From NCBI GenBank assembly GCA_046483075.1, contig JAWODV010000039.1, positions 96,245-160,244 of the forward strand: DNA of 64,000 nucleotides, in the 5' to 3' direction. The notes below the pieces were generated by a model. It did not search any database. It was not told where the DNA came from and was given only the letters and a program-made list of their open reading frames with translations. Positions 26,660 through 35,226 of this stretch are shown here, in pieces. Each line of letters begins with the position of its first letter. The first letter of the stretch is position 1. This DNA is from JASMTM01 sp046483075. GTDB lineage: Bacteria; Thermotogota; Thermotogae; Petrotogales; Kosmotogaceae. The position numbers and the translations under genes are program-made.

Positions 26660-27208
26660 TTATAATTCAAGTTCTTCTGATATCTCTCTCATCGCGTTCA
26701 ACGAGAGCACCAAAAACTCTTCAAGAGACATTCCAAAATTTTCACAACTTTTCATTTGTTCTCTGCTGGCTCCTCTTGCGAAGGATTTTTCTTTAAAACG
26801 ATTTAGCAAAAAATCAAGATCTAAATCTTCAAGCGTTGTACCCTTTCTTATGAGAACAGCAGCCACAATAAACCCGGTTACAGGATCTGCAGCATAAATC
26901 GCTTTTTCCATTAGAGTTTCTCTTTCCTTCTTTTCACAGTGTGCCAGAATAGCATTCTTTATATCATCAGGAACATCGTATTCAGATAGCATCCCCACAG
27001 TTCTTATACCATGTTTTTCAAAATCATTCTTTGTTTCTTCATAATCAAGATCATGCATTAATCCTGCCAACGCCCATTTTTCTTCATCCTGACCAAGTTT
27101 TCTTGCCAAATGTTTCATAACACTCTCAACAGCAAGTACATGTTTTACAAGATTTTTCTGTTTTATGTTCTCTTTAACAAGCTCATAAGCCTTCTTTCTG
27201 GAAATCAC
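26660..27208 (-). CDS. HD-domain hydrolase
   Basis: A 182-residue HD-superfamily protein. The metal-binding HD pair lies in LAGLMHDLDYE, with a preceding histidine in KHVLAVESVMKHLA and further ligands in AILAHCEKK and AIYAADPVTG. This subgroup is usually annotated as a predicted phosphohydrolase with no known substrate. It overlaps radC by 26 bases. Confidence 0.87.
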   Translation of the reverse strand: MISRKKAYELVKENIKQKNLVKHVLAVESVMKHLARKLGQDEEKWALAGLMHDLDYEETKNDFEKHGIRTVGMLSEYDVPDDIKNAILAHCEKKERETLMEKAIYAADPVTGFIVAAVLIRKGTTLEDLDLDFLLNRFKEKSFARGASREQMKSCENFGMSLEEFLVLSLNAMREISEELEL

Positions 27209-27902
27209 TTTCTTTCACCTCCGGTACAATATAATGTCTGTCAGCTGCAAAACTGTAACATTTACCTTTACCAATTATAACGTGATCGACCAGTTTAATA
27301 CCAAGCATTTCTCCTGAATCAGAAAGTCTTTTTGTAATTTCCACATCTTCTGCGCTTGGATCAGGTATTCCAGAAGGATGGTTATGAACGAGGATAATAG
27401 CTGAGGCAGATTTTGTTATTGCAGGTCTATAAACCTCACGAGGATGCAATAATGATGCATCTACAATTCCAACACTAATTGTATCAATCCCCGAATAATT
27501 TAGTTTATTGTTTAAAGAAATTACCCTTACAACTTCTTTATCCATAAAACTCATATCATGACAGAGGTAGTAAACACTTTTGGGTTCCTTCAATGGCAGG
27601 TCAGTTCTGGTAACTAATTCCCTGAAGATTCTGTTTCCAATTTCCAGAGCAGCTTTTAGGCTTACAGCTTTAGCAAGGCCAAGTCCCTTAATCTCAGCCA
27701 ATTCACTGCATTCTGCTGTCAATAAATGTGTCAATGAACCGTACTTTTCAAGAATTCTTTTAGAAAGCTCAAGTACATTTGTTCCTCTTGTTCCTGTTCT
27801 CAACAAAATTGCAACAAGTTCATGATCTGATAACGAACCTGGACCCTTTTCAAAAAACTTCTCCCTTGGCAGACCAGTTTGTTTCTTCGTCAAATGACAC
27901 AC
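27183..27902 (-). CDS. radC: RadC-family JAB domain protein
   Basis: A 239-residue protein with an N-terminal helix-hairpin-helix (LAEIKGLGLAKAVSLKAA) and a C-terminal JAMM metalloprotease-like domain carrying HNHPSGIPDPSAED. Despite the name, a role in repair is unproven. The GTG start lies 53 bases inside maf with a poor Shine-Dalgarno, and a TTG three codons on is an alternative. Confidence 0.92.
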   Translation of the reverse strand: MCHLTKKQTGLPREKFFEKGPGSLSDHELVAILLRTGTRGTNVLELSKRILEKYGSLTHLLTAECSELAEIKGLGLAKAVSLKAALEIGNRIFRELVTRTDLPLKEPKSVYYLCHDMSFMDKEVVRVISLNNKLNYSGIDTISVGIVDASLLHPREVYRPAITKSASAIILVHNHPSGIPDPSAEDVEITKRLSDSGEMLGIKLVDHVIIGKGKCYSFAADRHYIVPEVKESDFQKEGL

Positions 27903-28461
27903 CCCATTTCAATAGATATTCCCATATCTTCCCAACAGGGAAACCCATAACATTATAAAAATCCCCCATAATCTTCTCAACAAAAAGAGCCCCAAAATCC
28001 TGAATACCATAAGCGCCAGCTTTGTCTAGTGGTATCCCCGTTTTAACATATGCTTTAATTATTTTTTCAGGTAACTCTCTAAAAGTAACATAGGTCATTT
28101 CAATGAACGAAAGACATTTATTATTTTTCAACAGAGTTACTCCCGTGTAGACAATGTGTGTTTCTCCGGACAATCTTCTTAAGTAATTGATTGCATCATC
28201 TTCATCGGTAGGTTTCTCCAGAAGCCCATTATCATGGACCACTATCGTATCTGCGCCAATAACAATGTCATCTTTATAATCATCGTTTACACTCAGGGCC
28301 TTTTTTCTGGATAGTTCTTTAAGTTCCTTTAATAATTTTGAAATATCCGAAGAATCAAGATATTCTTCAACATTCTTTGGTGAAACACTTTGGTACGGTA
28401 GACCCAGTAATTTTATTAGCTTTCTCCTTCTTGGAGAAGACGAAGCAAGTATCAGCTTCAT
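27850..28461 (-). CDS. maf: Maf-family nucleotide pyrophosphatase
   Basis: House-cleaning pyrophosphatase for modified or canonical NTPs, linked to septum formation. Signature LILASSSPRRRKLIKLLG at the N terminus, GADTIVV and DKAGAYGIQDFGALFVEKI. 203 residues. It overlaps the Gx transporter stop by ATGA. Confidence 0.94.
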   Translation of the reverse strand: MKLILASSSPRRRKLIKLLGLPYQSVSPKNVEEYLDSSDISKLLKELKELSRKKALSVNDDYKDDIVIGADTIVVHDNGLLEKPTDEDDAINYLRRLSGETHIVYTGVTLLKNNKCLSFIEMTYVTFRELPEKIIKAYVKTGIPLDKAGAYGIQDFGALFVEKIMGDFYNVMGFPVGKIWEYLLKWGVSFDEETNWSAKGEVF

Positions 28462-28961
28462 AAAATATCACCGCTTTTCATTTTGATACTGTGAGCAATT
28501 ATGGCGTTAACTATTGCCGAAATACTTCCAACAATTGCGAAAAATGGAAATATGTTTATTACTCTTAGTGTACCCATGATAAAGACTCCCGCAAAAACAA
28601 GCTGAAAAAAGTTATTTACCAGAGCTCCAGACAAACTGATGCCTATATATCCAAAATCTTTTCTTGATCCATACAATAACCACATTATTAAGACTGCAAT
28701 TACTACTCCTCCAAGTCCCATCACATAACCGGGAGTCATTAACCTTCCAGATAATAAATTACCTACAGTACTCTTACCAATGGCAATCAGCAATAGATTG
28801 CTCAAAGAAAACCTTGGAAGTGCAATTAATAAAACAAGATTCGAAAAACCCCATCTCCCGCCCGGAACAACAACTGGCAAGGGCAAAAATGTTTCCAAAA
28901 AATAAAGTACACTTCCTAACGCAATATATACTGAAAGTAGTGTTAAATCCTTTGTTTTCAT
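28458..28961 (-). CDS. Gx transporter family membrane protein
   Basis: A 167-residue protein with about five membrane helices. GGRWGFSNLVLLIAL and the SGRLMTPGYVMGLGG region match the Gx_transp family, often mislabelled heptaprenyl diphosphate synthase component I. Members usually sit beside NusG_II and ApbE genes in loci for flavinylated membrane redox pumps, as here. The substrate is unknown. ATGA overlaps at both ends. Confidence 0.85.
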   Translation of the reverse strand: MKTKDLTLLSVYIALGSVLYFLETFLPLPVVVPGGRWGFSNLVLLIALPRFSLSNLLLIAIGKSTVGNLLSGRLMTPGYVMGLGGVVIAVLIMWLLYGSRKDFGYIGISLSGALVNNFFQLVFAGVFIMGTLRVINIFPFFAIVGSISAIVNAIIAHSIKMKSGDIL

Positions 28962-29317
28962 TGAGTAATCACATCGTAATCTTTGTTATCACTTTCAGCT
29001 TTTATAACAACCATCACTTTGTTTGGTATGCACACGATGGGTACACCCGGTGATGAAATCCATCCCATTTTTACACACAGTTGCTGGGGACAGTTAGATT
29101 TCTTTATTCTTATCCTTTTATCTTTAACTTCCACTACAACGCTTTCTAAAACCGAATAGGTACCATCTTCAGTTAAATCAATTTTGAAAGACATTTCGTT
29201 TCCAATATAGACAAATGCAGTGTTATTTGAATCATAGTTAAAAGGTATTATCGTTATAAAGACTACTAGTCCGACAATGGTTATTAATATCCAATCATAT
29301 TTGCCAAATAATTTCAT
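28958..29317 (-). CDS. NusG domain II-containing membrane-anchored protein
   Basis: A 119-residue protein with one N-terminal membrane helix (YDWILITIVGLVVFITIIPF) and an extracytoplasmic NusG_II domain with the NCPQQLCVKMGWISSPG signature and a final C-containing strand (VPIVCIPNKVMV). Two cysteines in CPQQLC could form a disulfide or metal site. Family function is unknown. It is translationally coupled to apbE and the Gx transporter by ATGA overlaps. Confidence 0.85.
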   Translation of the reverse strand: MKLFGKYDWILITIVGLVVFITIIPFNYDSNNTAFVYIGNEMSFKIDLTEDGTYSVLESVVVEVKDKRIRIKKSNCPQQLCVKMGWISSPGVPIVCIPNKVMVVIKAESDNKDYDVITQ

Positions 29318-30351
29318 TTTCCAATATAGCCTTCGATACCTGGCGATTTATATATACTATGGTCCTCCTGAACCAATAAAACCAGTGAACCATATCTGGG
29401 CAAAAAGGTAATTCCAGGAGATTTACCCATAATGAACGCAGCTGTTGCATAGGCATCTGCCAGCATAGCACTCATATTAATCACGGTTGCGCTTATTGTA
29501 CCGTTTCTTGCGGGTCTCCCTGTCTTTGGATTAATAAGATGATGATAGCGTATTCCATTTTCAATAAAATAGCGTTCATAGTCTCCAGAAGTTGCTACTG
29601 CTCCTTCATACATTTTTAGATACTCTATAGCATCATCAGCTTTATCACTTCTAGGATGTCTTATTCCGATTATCCACGGTCTTTCACCATATTTTGGACC
29701 AATAATTCCAATATCCCCGCCTGCATCTATATATCCAGTAGCATCAAGATCCAGATCTTTTATTATTTTAATTGCTCTATCAACTGCGTACCCCTTTGCA
29801 ATTCCTGAAAGGTCAATCTTAGAATCATTCAACAACTTTATTTTTCCATTTTCTTTGTTTATAACAATATTCCTGTAGTTGACCCTTTGCATTGTTTCTT
29901 CAATATCTGTGTCTGTAGGTACTGAAGGAGTTGAAGCTCCGCTTGTAAAACCCCACAGTTCAACCAGCGTGTAAACAGTTGGATCAAAGGCTCCATCTGT
30001 GTTCTTTGAAATCTCTATACATGCTTTAATAATAGCAAATGTTTCTTCATCAACTGAAACCCAATCTTCCTGGGATACGTTGATAGTTTTCATGTTCTCT
30101 CTGTTTTTGCCAAACTTAGAATCAATTCTAGCTATCTCCTGAAAGGCTTTACTAGCAAGCTCTACAGAAGAATGTTCTTCTGAAGCTATATTGATCGTTA
30201 CATATGTTCCAAGCAGATATTCAGTTCTCTGATAATAAACGGGTTTTTCATTGCTGAAGTAAATATATAATAAAGTGCCAATTGCAGCTATTAGAAGAAG
30301 ACCATAAACGATTACTTTTTTTGCAAGATTACTGGAATCTCTTTTCCGCAC
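29314..30351 (-). CDS. apbE: FAD:protein FMN transferase
   Basis: Attaches FMN covalently to Thr/Ser of extracytoplasmic flavoproteins such as RnfG/RnfD or NqrB/C. An N-terminal signal anchor (KKVIVYGLLLIAAIGTLLYIY) is followed by the flavin transferase domain: YLLGTYVTINI, DLSGIAKGYAVD, GYIDAGGDIGI, ATSGDYERYF and the Mg-binding MLADAYATAAFIMG. The GTG at 30351 has AGGTG at six bases; a GTG nine bases upstream is possible. The start lies inside amrS. Its acceptor protein is not in this window. Confidence 0.92.
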   Translation of the reverse strand: MRKRDSSNLAKKVIVYGLLLIAAIGTLLYIYFSNEKPVYYQRTEYLLGTYVTINIASEEHSSVELASKAFQEIARIDSKFGKNRENMKTINVSQEDWVSVDEETFAIIKACIEISKNTDGAFDPTVYTLVELWGFTSGASTPSVPTDTDIEETMQRVNYRNIVINKENGKIKLLNDSKIDLSGIAKGYAVDRAIKIIKDLDLDATGYIDAGGDIGIIGPKYGERPWIIGIRHPRSDKADDAIEYLKMYEGAVATSGDYERYFIENGIRYHHLINPKTGRPARNGTISATVINMSAMLADAYATAAFIMGKSPGITFLPRYGSLVLLVQEDHSIYKSPGIEGYIGK

Positions 30352-31313
30352 TCGGAGCACCTGCCTTTTTCATCTAGTTTCTCTATCTCCGTATTATATC
30401 CTTTTCTCTTAATTAAAAGCGCCCCGCATTCCGGACAGTAGGTATTCTCCTCCTCCGCTTCAGGAATATTACCAAGATAAACATAATTAAGATATTTCCT
30501 GGCAACTTCACGAGTTTCTTTCATCAACTTAATATCGGTAGGTGGCATTTCCGCTTTGTGTGCAGGATAGTAACGTGTCAGATGTAGTGGGATATCCTTT
30601 GAAAGGGAAGATAGCCATTTAAACTCTTCTTCAAGCTCTTCTAATGAATCGTTCTTACCTGTAACCATCAATGTAGTAATCTCTACATGAACCCCAACCT
30701 CTACAGCTCTTTCAATTGTTCTCAATACGTTTCCTTTTTTTGCACCCAGTTCTTTGAGGTAATAATCATCATTCCATCCCTTTAGATCTATATTCATTGC
30801 ACTTACAGATTGGACGAGTAATTCTAAAGGATCGCTTTCAATATACCCATTAGTTATTAGTATTGTTTCGATACCAGTTTTAGCCGCCACTCTTGCAGTA
30901 TCGAGAATAAATTCAAAAAAAACAGTTGGTTCGTTGTATGTGAAAGCTACACCCCAGGAATTTTCGCTGTCAATAATTCTAAGTAGTTGCGTTGGCTTTA
31001 CCAGTTGTATATGTCTTGGCCTCTTTGTAGCTATGCTCCAGTTTTGACAGTGAGGACATTTCATATTACAACCCCATGAGCCAACAGAAAGTACACTTTT
31101 GCCAGGTCTGTAATGATAAAGTGGCTTTTTCTCCACAGGATCCATTCCTATTGACGTTAATTCGCCATAGTTCAAAGAATATAACATACCATTTCTGTTC
31201 ATTCGCGCACCGCATATACCGGCTTCTCCAGGTTTAATCCTGCAGTGATGTGGACATAAAAGGCACTCGAGTACAGAATTCTCTAATTCATCAAAGTAGA
31301 TAGCCGGTTTCAT
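30312..31313 (-). CDS. amrS: AmmeMemoRadiSam radical SAM protein
   Basis: A 333-residue radical-SAM protein with the cluster motif in GCNMKCPHCQNW and two zinc-ribbon-like cysteine sets: CLLCPHHCRIKPGEAGICG near the N terminus and CPECGALL/CSECGKEI near the C terminus. This architecture is that of the AmmeMemoRadiSam protein, related to pyruvate-formate-lyase activases. The target is unknown. AMMECR1 is adjacent upstream but the Memo-family partner is not in the run. Confidence 0.9.
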   Translation of the reverse strand: MKPAIYFDELENSVLECLLCPHHCRIKPGEAGICGARMNRNGMLYSLNYGELTSIGMDPVEKKPLYHYRPGKSVLSVGSWGCNMKCPHCQNWSIATKRPRHIQLVKPTQLLRIIDSENSWGVAFTYNEPTVFFEFILDTARVAAKTGIETILITNGYIESDPLELLVQSVSAMNIDLKGWNDDYYLKELGAKKGNVLRTIERAVEVGVHVEITTLMVTGKNDSLEELEEEFKWLSSLSKDIPLHLTRYYPAHKAEMPPTDIKLMKETREVARKYLNYVYLGNIPEAEEENTYCPECGALLIKRKGYNTEIEKLDEKGRCSECGKEIPVILQKK

Positions 31314-31327
31314 AAGATCCCTCCCAA

Positions 31328-31843
31328 TTAATGGTACCGATTCACTTTAAATCTGTAAATTTTGTAATCTTCTTCAGGACTAATACCGGCTTTTCTTAGT
31401 GCAATGGAGAGCTGTTTTTGAACTGTATCAACACCTTCAAGATCCGGGAGTAACACACCCTTTCTCCAGCCTTTCTCGACAATTACGCCATATTCCTCTG
31501 GATCAAGCTCTTCGATGCTGGCTTTCTTCGGGTCTCCAAGGACATCAACACTGATTGTAAGCTCATCAATCTCTTCTTTCCTGACAGCCGGGAATCTTGG
31601 ATCTCTCTTAGCCGATGCAATAGTATTATCTCTAATCTCTTCTGCTAATGTTTCTTTTGTAGGAGTTATGGTACCTATACAGCCTCTTAAAGAACCATCT
31701 TTTCTATGCAAAGTAACAAAACATCCAGCTTTTTTGCTTAATTCTTTGGGGATGTTATCCTCAATTTCCAGGAAATTTCCATTATAATAGTACTTTTTAA
31801 GCGTTTTCCAGGCCCACTCTACATAAATTGAGTGTTCTCCCAT
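31328..31843 (-). CDS. amrA: AMMECR1 domain protein
   Basis: A 171-residue AMMECR1-family protein. The diagnostic LRGCIGT motif is present, followed by NTIASAKRDPRFPAVRKEE and VVEKGWRKGVLLPDLEGVDT-type sequence (here VIVEKGW and GVLLPDL). Part of the AmmeMemoRadiSam set with amrS 14 bases downstream; it follows pfk by nine bases. The biochemical role is unsettled. Confidence 0.92.
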   Translation of the reverse strand: MGEHSIYVEWAWKTLKKYYYNGNFLEIEDNIPKELSKKAGCFVTLHRKDGSLRGCIGTITPTKETLAEEIRDNTIASAKRDPRFPAVRKEEIDELTISVDVLGDPKKASIEELDPEEYGVIVEKGWRKGVLLPDLEGVDTVQKQLSIALRKAGISPEEDYKIYRFKVNRYH

Positions 31844-31852
31844 TAAAAATCA

Positions 31853-32875
31853 CTACCCAAAGAAGATTTCAGCGAGTTTATAATACTCGTATGGCACAAA
31901 TTTCTTTGTGGCTATCGCGTAGTCAATTGGAATGGAAACAATTGCATTTCCCCTTAATGCAACCATTCGACCGAAGTCCTTACTTAAAACCAGTTTCATA
32001 GCGTGGACACCATATCTGGTTCCAAGTATCCTGTCAAAAGCTGTAGGAGTCCCCCCTCGCAAAAGATGGCCCAAAACAACCGATCGCGTATCATACTCTG
32101 TTTTGTCTTTGATAATCTCGGAAAGGTAATGTGCAATACCTCCTAGTCTAATATGACCAAAGGCATCAATTTCACTTTTGTCTCCGATAATATTTTCTAG
32201 CTCAACTGGTTTGAAACCCTCTGCAACTGCTATAACCATATAATTTTTCTCTTCCATTCTCTTATTTACATATTTAAGGATTTCTTCCAGTGTCATAGGA
32301 TACTCAGGAATCAGAATCAGATGAGCGCCAGCAGCAAGTCCTGCTTCAAGAGTAATCCAGCCAGCATCTCTCCCCATAAGTTCAACAAGAATAATCCTGT
32401 TATGGGACTTGGCAGTCGAATGTAACCTGTCAATTGCATCCGCACCAACGTTCACAGCTGTGTGATAACCGAATGTATAATCGGTATTAGATACATCGTT
32501 GTCAATTGTTTTAGGAACACCGATCACATTGTAACCAAGAGAAGCTAGCTTGGCAGCAACAGTTAACGTGTCATCACCACCAATGGCAATTATTGCATCT
32601 AGTTTGAGTTTCTTTATGTTTTCTTCCACTTTTTTTCTTTGTTCCTCACTGTTAAAAGGATTTGAACGCGAGGTACCCAGGATCGTTCCTCCAATTATAT
32701 GAATTCCTTCAACATCGTCATCGCTGAGCGTTGTATATTCACCTTCTATTAGACCTTGCCAGCCATGTTTAATACCTATAACTTCAACTTCTTCGGGCGA
32801 GGATTCTACTATACCCCTGATAACAGCATTCAAACCGGGACAGTCTCCTCCACCTGTTAAGATTCCTATTTTCAC
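31853..32875 (-). CDS. pfp: 6-phosphofructokinase, pyrophosphate type by active-site residues
   Basis: Glycolytic phosphofructokinase of 340 residues. The phosphoryl-donor site reads GGDDT (D102) where ATP enzymes have GGDGS, and PKTIDND (K122) where classical ATP enzymes have PGTIDND. In the PFK-A family this Asp plus Lys combination marks PPi (or polyphosphate) dependence. Other motifs: GDCPGLNAV, MGRDAGW, and HLLRGGTPTAFDR. GTG start with AGGAGGGG upstream. It opens the long minus-strand run and has its own extended -10 promoter opposite rnr. Confidence 0.9.
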   Translation of the reverse strand: MKIGILTGGGDCPGLNAVIRGIVESSPEEVEVIGIKHGWQGLIEGEYTTLSDDDVEGIHIIGGTILGTSRSNPFNSEEQRKKVEENIKKLKLDAIIAIGGDDTLTVAAKLASLGYNVIGVPKTIDNDVSNTDYTFGYHTAVNVGADAIDRLHSTAKSHNRIILVELMGRDAGWITLEAGLAAGAHLILIPEYPMTLEEILKYVNKRMEEKNYMVIAVAEGFKPVELENIIGDKSEIDAFGHIRLGGIAHYLSEIIKDKTEYDTRSVVLGHLLRGGTPTAFDRILGTRYGVHAMKLVLSKDFGRMVALRGNAIVSIPIDYAIATKKFVPYEYYKLAEIFFG

Positions 32876-32912
32876 TCGTTACCCCTCCTATTAGTTGTAA
32901 TCTGTCTATTAA

Positions 32913-32921
32913 ATTATACCA
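32913..32921 (-). promoter_or_regulatory. Extended -10 promoter of pfp
   Basis: On the minus strand TGGTATAAT is an extended -10 element 38 bases before the GTG start. I see no good -35. The palindrome at 32932-32945 covers the -35 area. Confidence 0.6.
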
Positions 32922-32931
32922 CGCTAAATAT

Positions 32932-32945
32932 TTTCCAAAAGGAAA
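32932..32945. promoter_or_regulatory. Palindrome between divergent pfp and rnr promoters
   Basis: TTTCC-AAAA-GGAAA is a perfect 5+5 inverted repeat. It spans the -35 position of the pfp promoter and abuts that of rnr, so it is a candidate operator. It is short and could arise by chance in AT-rich DNA. Confidence 0.35.
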
Positions 32946-32963
32946 CTCACTTCCAAATTGATG

Positions 32964-32969
32964 TATAAT
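32964..32969 (+). promoter_or_regulatory. -10 element of the rnr promoter
   Basis: A perfect TATAAT lies 40 bases before the rnr start. The -35 region (GGAAAC) is poor. Confidence 0.5.
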
Positions 32970-33008
32970 GATAATTGAAAATTAACGATAAATAAGGAAG
33001 TGATTTTT

Positions 33009-35171
33009 TTGAAAATTAACAAAAATGATATCAAAAAATTCTTGAAAAAGCATAATAACAAGCCTCCCATCTTCAAAGAAATTTGCAAAGAATTCGACAT
33101 CAAAGATAATAAACAAAGAAAGCAACTAAGAAAAATACTCAAAGAAATGGTTTATGCAGGAGAAGTGTTTAAAAGCTCAAAGGCAAGATACTCTCTGCCT
33201 GGAGATAATGTAGCAGTTGGAATAATTCAATTTACGAGAAAGGGTACCGGTGCATATGTAAGATTGGATTCTGGAGGTGAAGTTTTTATTCCAGCGGAAC
33301 AAACAGGATTCGCTCTACATAAAGACAGGGTACTTGCAGAAATAACAAACAGAAAGAAAGAACTGCCCGAGGGCAGAATTGCAAAGATAATAAAAAGAGA
33401 ATCAAAGAAAATTGTTGGTACATTTACTACAAGAGGAGTTTTCGCCTTTGTTATTCCAGACGACCCAAAGATCAAGTATGATTTCTACGTTTCGCCTGAA
33501 GACTTTAATGGCGCAAAACCCAATGAAAAGGTCCTGTTAAAAGTAACAAGCTATCCATCGCCGGGTAGAAATCCTGAAGGTGTAATTGAAAGGGTTCTTG
33601 GAGATGTCGAAGATCCCAGTATCGATCTTCCCGTAGTCATATATAAGCACGGTCTACCGGAACCCGGAGAATTTCCAAAAAACATTGTCTCACAGGCAAA
33701 GAAGGCCGCTGTTGAACCTTCAAAAAATGAATTATCAGAAAGAAAAGATTACAGAAATGACATAGTTTACACAATAGATGGAGAAGACGCAAAAGACTTC
33801 GATGATGCTGTTGCAGTCAAAAAAATTGGAAACGGCCACTTCAAATTGGATGTTCACATAGCAGACGTATCACATTACGTTGAAAGCAATACTTCATTAG
33901 ATAATGAGGCATATGAACGAGGAACATCTGTCTATTTACTTGATACAGTAATACCTATGCTTCCCTTCGAACTTTCAAACAACATTTGTTCACTAAAAGA
34001 GGGTAAAAATCGATTGACCATGTCTGTTGAGATGGAAATCGATGAAAAGGGTAACATTGTAAAAAAAGAAATAAACAAAGGTGTAATAAGTTCGGTTAAA
34101 AGACTTACCTACAAAGAGGTTAATAGCCTGTATGAGGGAAATACCGACGCCAAGTTAATGAAAAAATTAGATCCAGTGAAAAAATCTCTACATACAGCCA
34201 AAGAACTCAAAGATATTCTAAGAGAAAACAGAAAAGAACGTGGTTCTGTAATGAACATTACTTCTCGCGAAGTAGAAATCGTGAAAGACGAATCAGGTCG
34301 GGTAAAAGACATACTTCCAATTTATCGCGGAGATTCAGAAATAGTGATCGAGGAGTTTATGATAAAGGCCAATGAAGCAATCGCTGAAATCTTTGACACC
34401 AAAAAGATTCCATTTGTTTACAGGGTTCACGATGAACCTGATCCCGATTCAGTACTTCAGTTCAAAAATTATCTTAAAGCACTGAATCTTGATGTCAAGA
34501 TTCCCAGTAATATTAATCCGCATGTTATGCAAAGAATTCTTGAAAAAACGAAGGATCATCCCCTTCACACATCTATAGAAAGATTACTCGTAAGAAGCAT
34601 GCAAAGGGCAATTTATTCCGATCAAAACATTGGACATTTTGGTCTTGCTTCTAACGCATACACTCATTTTACTTCACCAATAAGACGTTATCCCGATCTT
34701 ATGGTGCATAGACTTCTAAAGGATTATATTCTTAATGGTAATCCTGACAGAGAAACCAGGGACAAATACAAAGATATTTTGCCAAAAATAACCGATCACT
34801 GTTCAAGAAGAGAGAGGGTTGCCAACGAGGCTGAATGGGATTTACGCGATATGAAAAAGATCGAGTACATGAGTTACAGAATTGGTGAAACCTTCAACAC
34901 GGTAATAACAGACGTAACAAAATTCGGACTTTTTGTCGAAATTCCCGAAAAAACAATAAACGGGCTTGTTCACATATCCACAATGGACGATTATTATGAG
35001 TATAACGAGGACAGCAATGTACTTGTTGGTAAACATAAGAAAAAGGTTTATAGAGTTGGTGATGAGCTTAAAGTAAGAGTCGTACGCGCTGATAAAACCA
35101 CAATGGAAATAGATTTTGTGATTGAAAATCAAAACAAAGGTAGAAGTAAAAAAAGAAAGCGTAGAAAATAA
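33009..35171 (+). CDS. rnr: Ribonuclease R
   Basis: Processive 3'-5' exoribonuclease that degrades structured RNA and helps trans-translation. Layout: N-terminal winged-helix region, two cold-shock domains, the RNB catalytic core (IDGEDAKDFDDAVAV with four Asp, then VHIADVSHYV and a HFTSPIRRYPDLMVHR segment) and a C-terminal S1 domain (TVITDVTKFGLFVEI), ending in a Lys/Arg tail. The TTG at 33009 gives 720 residues and has AAGGAAGTGAT, nearly the full anti-SD match, at ideal spacing. A GTG at 33000 lies inside that site. Confidence 0.95.
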   Translation: MKINKNDIKKFLKKHNNKPPIFKEICKEFDIKDNKQRKQLRKILKEMVYAGEVFKSSKARYSLPGDNVAVGIIQFTRKGTGAYVRLDSGGEVFIPAEQTGFALHKDRVLAEITNRKKELPEGRIAKIIKRESKKIVGTFTTRGVFAFVIPDDPKIKYDFYVSPEDFNGAKPNEKVLLKVTSYPSPGRNPEGVIERVLGDVEDPSIDLPVVIYKHGLPEPGEFPKNIVSQAKKAAVEPSKNELSERKDYRNDIVYTIDGEDAKDFDDAVAVKKIGNGHFKLDVHIADVSHYVESNTSLDNEAYERGTSVYLLDTVIPMLPFELSNNICSLKEGKNRLTMSVEMEIDEKGNIVKKEINKGVISSVKRLTYKEVNSLYEGNTDAKLMKKLDPVKKSLHTAKELKDILRENRKERGSVMNITSREVEIVKDESGRVKDILPIYRGDSEIVIEEFMIKANEAIAEIFDTKKIPFVYRVHDEPDPDSVLQFKNYLKALNLDVKIPSNINPHVMQRILEKTKDHPLHTSIERLLVRSMQRAIYSDQNIGHFGLASNAYTHFTSPIRRYPDLMVHRLLKDYILNGNPDRETRDKYKDILPKITDHCSRRERVANEAEWDLRDMKKIEYMSYRIGETFNTVITDVTKFGLFVEIPEKTINGLVHISTMDDYYEYNEDSNVLVGKHKKKVYRVGDELKVRVVRADKTTMEIDFVIENQNKGRSKKRKRRK

Positions 35172-35174
35172 ACA

Positions 35175-35207
35175 AAAAGCCTTCTTCAAAAGAAGAAGGC
35201 TTTTCAT
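35175..35207. terminator. Bidirectional terminator, rnr / ferritin-like gene
   Basis: A perfect 13-bp stem, AAAAGCCTTCTTC against GAAGAAGGCTTTT, with an AAAA loop. Its A-run and T-run ends make it work in both directions between two convergent genes. Confidence 0.92.
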
Positions 35208-35226
35208 TTATCTATACAAAATTTAT

